The notes below the pieces were generated by a model. It worked only from the letters and a program-made list of their open reading frames with translations, made no database searches and was not told the DNA's origin. 64,000 nucleotides of DNA from JADJLQ01 sp034439915. GTDB taxonomy: Bacteria > Bacteroidota > Bacteroidia > Chitinophagales > Saprospiraceae. Position numbers and translations under genes: made by a program. The DNA lies in assembly GCA_034439915.1 (NCBI GenBank), contig JAWXBI010000219.1:1-64000 (forward strand). Direction: 5' to 3'. The first letter of the stretch is position 1, and each line of letters opens with the position of its first letter. This document shows positions 7,635-16,265 of the stretch, piece after piece.

Positions 7635-8975
7635 TTAGGAGGTAATGAGTTTTCCGGGCAATAAAGAATCAAGCACTGGAGATGGGGTATTTAGTTCATT
7701 GAAGCGGCCGGATTTGAGTTGCTCCAAAAGTTTGTCCCTGACCTGGAAATACGCCGGCAAATCAGCCTTGGGCATGGGATCCGGATCCGGAAAGTTCTCT
7801 TTGAGGTGATTAACCTGGCGACCATTCTTCCAAAACCTAAAACAAACGTGAGGACCAGTCGCTAATCCTGTCATTCCTACATAACCTATGGTTTGACCCT
7901 GAGTAACTCTGGAGCCAGACCGGATGCCAGCTCCCAGTCTCGACATATGGAGATATTGGGTTTCATACATTTTATCATGTCGGATTTTTACATAAATCCC
8001 ATTGCCTCCTTTTCGCTGGGCTTCCAATACGGTGCCATTAGCTACGGCACGTATAGGGGATCCATGTCGGGCAGCATAATCCGTACCGAGATGCGGTCTT
8101 CGATATTTTAAAATCGGATGCAGCCGGTTCATATTAAAGCGGGAAGAAATATAGCCGATCTCGACCGGTGATTTTAAAAAGGACTTTTTAGTCGGTGCTC
8201 CATTTAAATCAAAAAAACCGTGGTGTTTTTGCGTTTCATAATAAATGGCATAATGTTCTTTGTTCTCATTCTTAAAGTAGGCACCCTTTAGTTTGCCAAC
8301 ATCCACCACCTGTCCATCTATTGATTTAGATTCATAAATCAACCGGAATGAATCTCCTTGTTGCACGTGATAAAAGTCGACCTGGCTGCCCAGGGCATTT
8401 TCCATCAGTGAAATCAATGGAAGGGTTGCCCCCTTATCCGCCATCGCTTCCCACAACGAACTTTCTATATGGCCTTCGGTGAACTCAAGTTTGGTTTCAA
8501 AAGGCCGTTGCACTATCTTAGATTCAGGTTGCGACCCCAGGCTATATACTACATAAGACCAGGTATTCGGTTCATATATAAAGTAATCCGGTTTGGTGCA
8601 GGGTTTGTTGGAAACCAGGGCAAATTTTTTACCTGCCTGAAGTTTATTGACCGAAAATACATTTTTAGCATGTTCTGAAAGCTTATAGATAGCGTCATTG
8701 GAAATGCCGCAGTTGGTCAGGATTTTTCCCAATATATCCGACTTGAGGATTTTTCCTTCTTCGATATGAAAAATGGTCCCATCGAATCCAAATTTCATGA
8801 TGGGTTCTATACATGTGGAAGGTTTATTTTCTACCTGTATCGGTGGACCAAATGGAATCGGAAATAAAAAAAATGAACTGAATAATAAAAAACTGCAAAA
8901 TAAAAATATACTGAATCGGGGAGTGGGGGCGACAAAATGGTTCTTATCCTGACGATGGCTTATCCTCACAGTCAA
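7635..8975 (-). CDS. M23-family (LytM-type) peptidoglycan endopeptidase
   Basis: A 446-residue protein with an N-terminal membrane or signal segment (about 21-42). A middle region (about 60-250) resembles the LysM-like and substrate-occluding N-terminal domains of MepM-type proteins. The M23 domain (about 275-395) has the full zinc and catalytic set: His295 and Asp299 in HLGTD, His343 in YLHMSR and His376 in GPHVCF. Such enzymes cut peptide cross-links in the periplasm. The first start is a GTG at 8975, since no ATG lies before the membrane segment. The C-terminal tail of about 50 residues is variable. Confidence 0.9.
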   Translation of the reverse strand: MTVRISHRQDKNHFVAPTPRFSIFLFCSFLLFSSFFLFPIPFGPPIQVENKPSTCIEPIMKFGFDGTIFHIEEGKILKSDILGKILTNCGISNDAIYKLSEHAKNVFSVNKLQAGKKFALVSNKPCTKPDYFIYEPNTWSYVVYSLGSQPESKIVQRPFETKLEFTEGHIESSLWEAMADKGATLPLISLMENALGSQVDFYHVQQGDSFRLIYESKSIDGQVVDVGKLKGAYFKNENKEHYAIYYETQKHHGFFDLNGAPTKKSFLKSPVEIGYISSRFNMNRLHPILKYRRPHLGTDYAARHGSPIRAVANGTVLEAQRKGGNGIYVKIRHDKMYETQYLHMSRLGAGIRSGSRVTQGQTIGYVGMTGLATGPHVCFRFWKNGRQVNHLKENFPDPDPMPKADLPAYFQVRDKLLEQLKSGRFNELNTPSPVLDSLLPGKLITS

Positions 8976-9044
8976 ACAAGTTTTTGGTTAATAAATTAAT
9001 TCGTTTGGGATACTATATTGCTATAGCTGATATCCCAATGACGC

Positions 9045-9075
9045 TAAAATTATGCCAAAATCTGATTAATCCAAA
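9045..9075 (-). promoter_or_regulatory. possible promoter for the M23 gene
   Basis: On the minus strand TTTG (9072-9075) is followed after exactly 19 bases by TAATTTTA (9045-9052). This differs from TAnnTTTG only in the last base. The leader to the GTG at 8975 would be about 65 bases. Confidence 0.4.
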
Positions 9076-9144
9076 CACTTTAACATATCGCTTTTATTCG
9101 CTTATTTGCCTCACTGTGAATATTTTGACGACCTTAGCAACATT

Positions 9145-10008
9145 ATGTTTTCTCCGCCATTCCCTGCCCCTACAACCTTAAACTGCAATGGCAAGGCCTT
9201 ATCCATAAAGGATCCGGTAGTAATGGGTGTACTCAATATCACTGCGGATTCATTTTATAGTGAGTCCAGGGCAATGGATGAAAATGGAATAATTGAAAAA
9301 GCAGCCCTGATGGTCTCCGAAGGTGCTGATATCCTTGATCTGGGGGCTATGTCGTCCCGTCCTGGCGCTCATTTATTGCCTGTCGAAGTTGAAATGGACC
9401 GAATGCTGATGGCTTGCAGCATCATTCGGTCTAAATTTCCAAACGTTTTATTATCAATAGATACTTTCCGGTTTAGAGTGTTAGAAGCTTTGTTACCCTT
9501 TGGCATTCACCTGATCAATGATATATCAGCAGGGAAAGAAAATGAAGAGATCTGGGCTTTTGCAGCACAACACCATTTACCTTATGTACTCATGCATATG
9601 AAAGGTGATCCTCGCAATATGGCAACCCTGAATCAATATGATGACCTTATTGCGGAAATCCTGGATTTTTATATTCAGCGGGTGCCAACAATAATTCAAG
9701 CCGGAGTAAAGGATATCATTCTGGATCCGGGAATTGGATTTGCTAAAAACATCGAGCAAAATTTTTATCTGCTCCGACACCTTCACTTGTTCAAGTTGCT
9801 GGAATTTCCCATTTTAATCGGTTTATCCCGAAAATCGCTGATTTGGAAGACTTTAGGAATTGCCCCGGAAGAGGCACTGAACGGGACCACGGCACTCCAC
9901 ATGCAAGCCCTAAACCAGGGCGCTGCAATCCTGCGGGTTCACGATGTTAAGGCGGCCAGACAGACTATTTGTTTGTGGAAAAAATTACAACAACCGATTA
10001 CCCAATAA
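9145..10008 (+). CDS. folP: dihydropteroate synthase
   Basis: A 287-residue folate enzyme that joins p-aminobenzoate to dihydropterin pyrophosphate. Signatures are GVLNITADSFY (about 28-38; most relatives have Pro where this has Ala), LDLGAMSSRPG, SIDTFR, LINDISAG, ILDPGIGFAK and the closing RVHDV. All pterin-site residues appear present. An earlier TTG at 9106 is in frame, but ATG 9145 gives the usual length and is preferred. The gene is divergent from the M23 gene and followed 15 bases later by a secreted amidohydrolase, so co-transcription is possible though the functions are unrelated. Confidence 0.95.
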   Translation: MFSPPFPAPTTLNCNGKALSIKDPVVMGVLNITADSFYSESRAMDENGIIEKAALMVSEGADILDLGAMSSRPGAHLLPVEVEMDRMLMACSIIRSKFPNVLLSIDTFRFRVLEALLPFGIHLINDISAGKENEEIWAFAAQHHLPYVLMHMKGDPRNMATLNQYDDLIAEILDFYIQRVPTIIQAGVKDIILDPGIGFAKNIEQNFYLLRHLHLFKLLEFPILIGLSRKSLIWKTLGIAPEEALNGTTALHMQALNQGAAILRVHDVKAARQTICLWKKLQQPITQ

Positions 10009-10023
10009 AACGAAGTACCAAAA

Positions 10024-11316
10024 ATGAAAATAATAAATATACTCCCTGGTATCCTGGCATTTCTTACGGTATTTAACAGCATGACTGTTGCCGCACAAAT
10101 TCAGTATCTGCATTGCGGGAAACTGGTAAACGTAAAGGACTCCAGAGTTGAAGAACAGGTGACCCTCATCATTGAAAAAAACCTCATCCTGGAAATTAAA
10201 CCAGGATACGTGACTGCACCTGTCGGTATACAGGCTGTCGATCTTAAAAACCAAACCGTCATGCCCGGGTGGATCGATATGCATGTTCATATTGAGTCCG
10301 TAATTGAAAGGGGGTCTTATATCAACCGGTTTACCCTGCAAGATGCCGATGTGGCCTATATGGCTTCGACTTTCGGATCAAGGACATTGGCTGCTGGGTT
10401 TACCACGGTAAGGGAACTGGGAGGGACCGGAGTGAACAACGCTTATAAAAATGCAATTAACAATGGATTGGCAACAGGGCCCAGGATCTATACGGCCATC
10501 AAGGCCATTGCAAGTACTGGAGGACATGGAGATTATACCTCGGGAGCTAAGAAAGGGCTTTATGCCTATCCCGGCCCGGAGGTTGGAGTAGCAGATGGCG
10601 TTGATGAATGCCGGAAAGCGGTCCGGCAAATGTTAAAAGACGGAGCTGATGTAATCAAGGTAACGGCAACCGGAGGAGTTACCAGCCTAACGCGGGATGG
10701 CAGCAGGCCGCAGTTTTCCCTGGAAGAGCTGGAAGCAATCGTCCAAACTGCTGCGGATTATGGGGTAACTGTTGCTGCCCATGCCCATGGAGATGAAGGG
10801 ATTCGGAGAGCTATCCTGGCCGGTGTGACCACAATAGAACACGGGTCACAAATGACGGAAAGCACCATGGACTTATTGGTTGAAAAAGGGACCTATTTTG
10901 TACCAACTCTGACCGCAGGGATGTCGGTTTCCGATTCTGCCAAAGTACCCGGATTTTTTCCTGAAATTGTCAGATTAAAGGCGATGGAGACCGGCCAAAA
11001 GATTCGATCTGTATTCAGCCAATTAGTAAAAAAAGGAGCCCGGATAGCGTTTGGCACCGATGCAGGGGTGTTTCCACACGGAAAAAATGGGTTGGAATTT
11101 CAATATATGAACGAACTTGGGATGAGCCCAATGGATTGTATTAAATCGGCGACTATCACGAATGCCAAAGTGCTGGGTATGTATGATAAACTGGGCTCGC
11201 TGGAACCAGGCAAAATTGCTGATATCGTGGCAGTGTCTGGTGATCCAATGGTCGATTTTAAGGCAATGCAAAAGGTTTCTTTTGTGATGAAAGAAGGCAA
11301 AATATACAAACCATGA
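10024..11316 (+). CDS. secreted metal-dependent amidohydrolase (imidazolonepropionase/prolidase-like)
   Basis: A 430-residue amidohydrolase-superfamily protein with an N-terminal signal peptide ending near AAQ (about residue 25), so probably periplasmic. Metal ligands are His87 and His89 in DMHVH, a likely carboxylated Lys in DVIKVTATGG, His in AAHAHGDEG, His in TIEHGS and Asp in FGTDAG. The closing LEPGKIADIVAV is typical of the family. Members hydrolyse cyclic amides or Xaa-Pro-type dipeptides; the substrate here cannot be told from sequence. It follows folP at a short spacing. Confidence 0.88.
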   Translation: MKIINILPGILAFLTVFNSMTVAAQIQYLHCGKLVNVKDSRVEEQVTLIIEKNLILEIKPGYVTAPVGIQAVDLKNQTVMPGWIDMHVHIESVIERGSYINRFTLQDADVAYMASTFGSRTLAAGFTTVRELGGTGVNNAYKNAINNGLATGPRIYTAIKAIASTGGHGDYTSGAKKGLYAYPGPEVGVADGVDECRKAVRQMLKDGADVIKVTATGGVTSLTRDGSRPQFSLEELEAIVQTAADYGVTVAAHAHGDEGIRRAILAGVTTIEHGSQMTESTMDLLVEKGTYFVPTLTAGMSVSDSAKVPGFFPEIVRLKAMETGQKIRSVFSQLVKKGARIAFGTDAGVFPHGKNGLEFQYMNELGMSPMDCIKSATITNAKVLGMYDKLGSLEPGKIADIVAVSGDPMVDFKAMQKVSFVMKEGKIYKP

Positions 11317-11390
11317 TCAGGGGTTAAGTTCAGGTTAATAGCTTGAAAATCAGAAATTATTATGCAAGATCTACCGTTATTAGTTGAAGG

Positions 11391-14300
11391 ATGAATCCAT
11401 TGTTTCCAGAAAAATCACCATCCGGTACGGGAGGAATTATCCTCCGAAGCCTGATCATACTGGTTATCCTAATGATGGTGGTTTTTGCAGGATTGGCTAT
11501 CATTATCCAGACCCCTGCAGTTCAAAATTATATCCAGAAAGAAACTAAAAACTACCTGGAAAGCCAATTGGGCCAGAAAGTTGAAATTAAAAACCTGCGG
11601 TTAAAGTGGATCAATCAATTCAGCTTACGTGGTTTATTAATTGAGGATTCCAGAAAGGATACCTTGATTTATATCGGTGACCTGGTGGTGAACCTCAATA
11701 TGGATTTTAATTCCATTATTCAAAAAGATATTCGGTTTAACGGGATTCAACTTGAAAAAGTAAGGTTCAAGAATACGGTTTATCCCGGTGATTCGACCAG
11801 TACCTTAAGCGATGCGCTGCAGAAATTAAATTTAGCTGCATCAAGGAATGCAATGGATACCGTTGTCAATGAGTCTGTTCCCGAAGTAACCAATTTATTT
11901 ACCCTGCCGGAAAACCCCTGGTACCTTGGCTCAGGTCCATCCAGAAACAATAAAGTCAAATTTGATCTTAAAACCGTGGACCTGGTCCGTATCCATTGGA
12001 CCCAATCCACTCCATCTACTGTCAGTAATTATTACCTGGAACATGGCTTATTGAATATTGATAAAATTGACCTGGCTAACAAAATACTGAACATTAATGA
12101 GTTGATATTGGTAAAACCGTCTGTACAAATCCATGCTATCACCCCTTCCGTTACCAAATCCTCTTTTCGCTGGATAAAGGATACCCTGAGTCAACTGTTT
12201 ATCAAAAAACTGGAAATTTCCGAAGGGCAATATGATAAGCGCGGGGTTAAACCGGAGAGTTCCATTTGGGGGCAGGTATTTAATCACCTGAACACCATAC
12301 AAGTTTCGCTGGATAGTGTAACCTGGAATAAAGGCCAGCTCCGGTTTTCTATTGAAAACCTGAAGGCACAGGATAAAAACCTGATGGGTATTCAATCTTT
12401 AAAAGTAAAGCAGGCATTGATTAATGATCATACCATTCAACTGAACGGAACCCGTTTACTGACAAGAGACAGTGAGATCACAGACAGCCTGCAACTCCAC
12501 TTTTATTCATTCGCAGCTTTTGATGATTTTACCAACAAGGTCGAACTAAACCTGGACCTCGATGAAGTGCAAATCCGGTTGGCTGAATTATTGGCCTGGA
12601 TGCCGGGAATGAAACAAAATGATTTTTTAATGAATCATTCCAAATCCGATCTGGAGTTCAGCGGACGATTTTCAGGTACAATCAATGATTTGAAAGGATC
12701 ACAGACCCAAATCAGAATAGGCAATGAGCTGACTATGAGCAGTGATTTTGATATCAGCAATATCAGTATTCCGGGAGAAACCTTTTTATCGGTCCGGATT
12801 AAGATGCTTCAAACGCAAGTGCAAAGCATAAAACAATTCCTCGGGCGGAGCACCAAATTTCAAAATTTCGATAAACTCGGACGACTGAATTTTACCGGAA
12901 ATTTCGATGGGTTCCTGGAAGACTTTGTCGCTTATGGCGTATTAAAAACGGAGCTGGGTCAGTCCAAACTTGACATGAGGTTAAACAGCAGAAAAGGTAC
13001 TGCCCTGGCCAGGTATTCCGGTGAAATTGAATTGAATAATTTTGACCTGGGCAAGTGGTCGGAAGATCCACAACTCGGAGTAACCAGCCTGAACGCAACT
13101 ATTACCAACGGTGAAGGCCTGACGGCCGCGACGGCCTCTGCCACCCTTCATGCGGTGATAAAAAATATTGAATACAGGAAATATACATACACCAATACCC
13201 AGTTTGACGGGACGTTGAATCAAAAACTATTAGATGGCCGCTTGATTGTACGGGACGAGAATGTAGATCTTGCCTTCATCGGTAAAATTGATTTTACCAC
13301 TCCCATTCCTGCCTATGATTTTATTGCAGATATCAACCAGCTCGATTTTTACAAAATAAACTTATCAAAATCTCCATTAATCGTTTCAGGAAGTACGGAT
13401 ATCTCCATGCAAGGCAACAATCTCGATGATATGAATGGAACCATTCAGATCAAAAATGCCATGATTGAAACGGATTCCTCTCCGGTATTATTGAGGGAAT
13501 TGAACCTCAGGGCACAACAGTTACCGGATGGACAACAAAAAATCGCCATTACTTCTGATTGGTTAAACCTAAGCCTCGAGGGCGAATATTCCATCTTAAA
13601 AATCTGGCCCTCGTTAAGAAAACAATTGACCGCTCAATATCCTGAAATCACCCGGACGCTCAACATCAAAGAACTCACCCGGGGTGCGCCGGATTCCTTG
13701 CCCAATCAAAAATACAATTTTGATTTGACCGTAATTGAGGTGAAAGCTATCAGTACACTCACCAAACAGCACATCGCAGCGGACAAACCCTTCAATATCC
13801 AGGGAGCAGTGGGTTCACGTCAGAATTATTTCCTGGCCAATTGGAACATACCTCATTTCGAGTGGAAAGACTTTAAAGTATACAACGCGGTAGGCCGGCT
13901 GGAAGCCAAGGGCCCTGTGGCTTACACGACTTCCTACATCGACTCGACGAGCAAAGGTGGTTTTCATATCCCACAACTCGTCCTGACGGCTGATCTGTCC
14001 TACAATTCAATGAACTTTACCATCAAGACACCGGAAGTATCCAAATATGTAAATAATGTTTCACTGAACGGGGTCGTCAAATTGATTGATTCCACCTGGA
14101 ATTTTAAGCTGACTCCGTCAAATCTTTCTTTTTTAGATAAAAGCTGGAAGATCCTGGAAAACAATGAGATTAATTACCGCAAAGGATTTATTAATACCCG
14201 CAACCTTCGATTTGAACATGAAGATGAAATGATTGAATTTGCCAGCATCAACAACAAAGGATTGAGTGTCAAAGCTTCGAATTTTGATATTGACTGGATA

Positions 14301-16265
14301 AATAAAATCAATCCCCTTGCCCAATGGGGTTTAAAAGGCAAACTTGACCTGACCGCATCCGTGTCCGATATATTTTCATTGACCGGTATCCGGGTGTCCG
14401 GACAGATCGATTCTTTATATATTAATGATACCCATTTTGGCTTGTTGGATATCAATGCTTTTAATTCCAACCTGAAACAACCCATACAACTTAGTGTGTC
14501 CATGCTGGACGGAGCCAGGCAATTGCTTGCGGAAGGATATTATGATCTCAACGGCAATTTTTCCAACGGGGTAAAAAACAATTATAACTTTAAAATTATA
14601 TTCAAGGATTATTATTTAAAATTGTTTGAATACCTCATCGATGATATAATAGATAATACGCAAGGGAGTTTATCCGGCAGTTTTGACATTCAGAAGATCG
14701 ACGGTAAACCAAACTTCAACGGCAAACTCAACATCAAAGACGGGTCATTAAAAATTAATTACCTGGGGACGAATTACCTCATCGGCAATCAACCCATCAC
14801 GCTCAATAACACGATGATTGATGCGACCGGTGTCACCTTAAAGGATGAATTGGGAAATACCGGCACTATCCAGGGTGGGATCGTACACGGCAGGTTTAAA
14901 AATTTTAGTCTTAATGCCGGTATCAGTTCAAATCGATTTTTAATCCTGAAGACCACGAAGGAGCAAAACCCCGATTATTATGGCACGGCAATCGGCAACA
15001 TCAACGCCCGGTTTACCGGTCCTTTTAACCGTATTGATATTGACGTGCAGGGTAGCACGACCAGGCCAACGATATTATATATTCCGGTCAGTCAGTCTAC
15101 GGAGATCACTTCAGACCGCCTGGTCAAATTCCGTCCCAGGGTGGAATCCGCTCCAGGGACCCGGAAAGGGCCAAGAATATTGGCTGCCAAAGGGATAAAT
15201 GTAGACATTGACCTGAGGATCAATAATGACTCCGAAGTGTGGCTCATTTTTGATGAAAAACGGGGCGATATCCTCAAAGGCAGAGGCAGTGGTGACCTGC
15301 AGATGAGGTTTGACCGCACCGGTGGTATCTCGATGTTTGGAAATTATGAGGTGGAACGAGGAGAATACCTCTTCACCTTACTGGGTGTAGTCAATAAACC
15401 ATTCGTAATACGCCAGGGAGGTACGATTCGATGGAACGGGGATCCACTGACGGCAGACATTGACCTGGAAGCTGATTATAAAGGGCTCACGTCAAGCCTT
15501 ATCAATCTCCTTCCTGAATATGAAAATGCATTGGATAATAGCGAACTCAGGACCCAATCTGCAGTAGACCTGAGCATGCACTTATACGGTAAACTTTTTC
15601 AACCGGAGATCAGCTTTAACCTGGAGATTCCTAATCTAACGGGCAATCTGCGAAGCATAGTCGACAATAAACTCAACCTGCTCAAGTCGGATCAAAATGC
15701 CCTCAATCAACAGGTGCTGGGATTGATGGTCTGGGGTAGTTTTCTGCCACCCAACCAATTGGTAGCTTCCAGCGGAGTTATCGGATCTACTATCAACAAC
15801 CTTTCGCAGTTTGTTTCCAATCAATTATCTATTCTGGTTGAAAATGCACTCAAAGAATTGGTTGCCAACAACGAGGTGATTTCAGGATTTGATTTCGATG
15901 TGAATTATTACAACAACAATAATGCAATCGATATTAATAACCTTTCGGTTTTTGATGAGGTGAATATCAATCTGGGGCCGCGCTTTTTTGAAGACCGGCT
16001 GAGCGTAGGGGTGGGGGCCAATTTTGTCAACTCGGCCATATTTAACCGATTGATCACCCCTCATTTTGAAGTGGAGTATGCACTGACCAAAGACAGGCGG
16101 TTAAAAATCCGGGCTTATGCCAAAAAAGATGACATCAACCAGGGACAGCTCAAAGACCGTATAGGCGGAGGTTTAAGTTGGCGAAAAGAATTTGATTCGA
16201 TAGAAGAATTTAAACAAAGCCTTAAAAAAGACCTGGAACAAAAAGGCACCGCCTCCGATTTATAA
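11391..16265 (+). CDS. TamB/AsmA-like translocation-assembly protein
   Basis: A 1624-residue giant with one N-terminal membrane anchor (about residues 17-40) followed by a long repetitive beta-strand region. The C-terminal 400 residues have the TamB (DUF490) features: RFDRTGGISMFGNYEVERGEYLF-type strands, LTADIDLEADY and a final QLKDRIGGGLSWRKEF segment. TamB-type proteins span the periplasm as a hydrophobic groove and move phospholipids to the outer membrane, or assist barrel assembly. The size is typical for Bacteroidota. No TamA/BamA neighbour is present. It ends in a TTATAA palindrome shared with the convergent oxidoreductase gene. Confidence 0.9.
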   Translation: MNPLFPEKSPSGTGGIILRSLIILVILMMVVFAGLAIIIQTPAVQNYIQKETKNYLESQLGQKVEIKNLRLKWINQFSLRGLLIEDSRKDTLIYIGDLVVNLNMDFNSIIQKDIRFNGIQLEKVRFKNTVYPGDSTSTLSDALQKLNLAASRNAMDTVVNESVPEVTNLFTLPENPWYLGSGPSRNNKVKFDLKTVDLVRIHWTQSTPSTVSNYYLEHGLLNIDKIDLANKILNINELILVKPSVQIHAITPSVTKSSFRWIKDTLSQLFIKKLEISEGQYDKRGVKPESSIWGQVFNHLNTIQVSLDSVTWNKGQLRFSIENLKAQDKNLMGIQSLKVKQALINDHTIQLNGTRLLTRDSEITDSLQLHFYSFAAFDDFTNKVELNLDLDEVQIRLAELLAWMPGMKQNDFLMNHSKSDLEFSGRFSGTINDLKGSQTQIRIGNELTMSSDFDISNISIPGETFLSVRIKMLQTQVQSIKQFLGRSTKFQNFDKLGRLNFTGNFDGFLEDFVAYGVLKTELGQSKLDMRLNSRKGTALARYSGEIELNNFDLGKWSEDPQLGVTSLNATITNGEGLTAATASATLHAVIKNIEYRKYTYTNTQFDGTLNQKLLDGRLIVRDENVDLAFIGKIDFTTPIPAYDFIADINQLDFYKINLSKSPLIVSGSTDISMQGNNLDDMNGTIQIKNAMIETDSSPVLLRELNLRAQQLPDGQQKIAITSDWLNLSLEGEYSILKIWPSLRKQLTAQYPEITRTLNIKELTRGAPDSLPNQKYNFDLTVIEVKAISTLTKQHIAADKPFNIQGAVGSRQNYFLANWNIPHFEWKDFKVYNAVGRLEAKGPVAYTTSYIDSTSKGGFHIPQLVLTADLSYNSMNFTIKTPEVSKYVNNVSLNGVVKLIDSTWNFKLTPSNLSFLDKSWKILENNEINYRKGFINTRNLRFEHEDEMIEFASINNKGLSVKASNFDIDWINKINPLAQWGLKGKLDLTASVSDIFSLTGIRVSGQIDSLYINDTHFGLLDINAFNSNLKQPIQLSVSMLDGARQLLAEGYYDLNGNFSNGVKNNYNFKIIFKDYYLKLFEYLIDDIIDNTQGSLSGSFDIQKIDGKPNFNGKLNIKDGSLKINYLGTNYLIGNQPITLNNTMIDATGVTLKDELGNTGTIQGGIVHGRFKNFSLNAGISSNRFLILKTTKEQNPDYYGTAIGNINARFTGPFNRIDIDVQGSTTRPTILYIPVSQSTEITSDRLVKFRPRVESAPGTRKGPRILAAKGINVDIDLRINNDSEVWLIFDEKRGDILKGRGSGDLQMRFDRTGGISMFGNYEVERGEYLFTLLGVVNKPFVIRQGGTIRWNGDPLTADIDLEADYKGLTSSLINLLPEYENALDNSELRTQSAVDLSMHLYGKLFQPEISFNLEIPNLTGNLRSIVDNKLNLLKSDQNALNQQVLGLMVWGSFLPPNQLVASSGVIGSTINNLSQFVSNQLSILVENALKELVANNEVISGFDFDVNYYNNNNAIDINNLSVFDEVNINLGPRFFEDRLSVGVGANFVNSAIFNRLITPHFEVEYALTKDRRLKIRAYAKKDDINQGQLKDRIGGGLSWRKEFDSIEEFKQSLKKDLEQKGTASDL

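Noticed and set aside
8984..9181. Plus-strand 65-residue frame before folP
   Set aside because: Lies in the divergent promoter region and overlaps the folP start; no motif.
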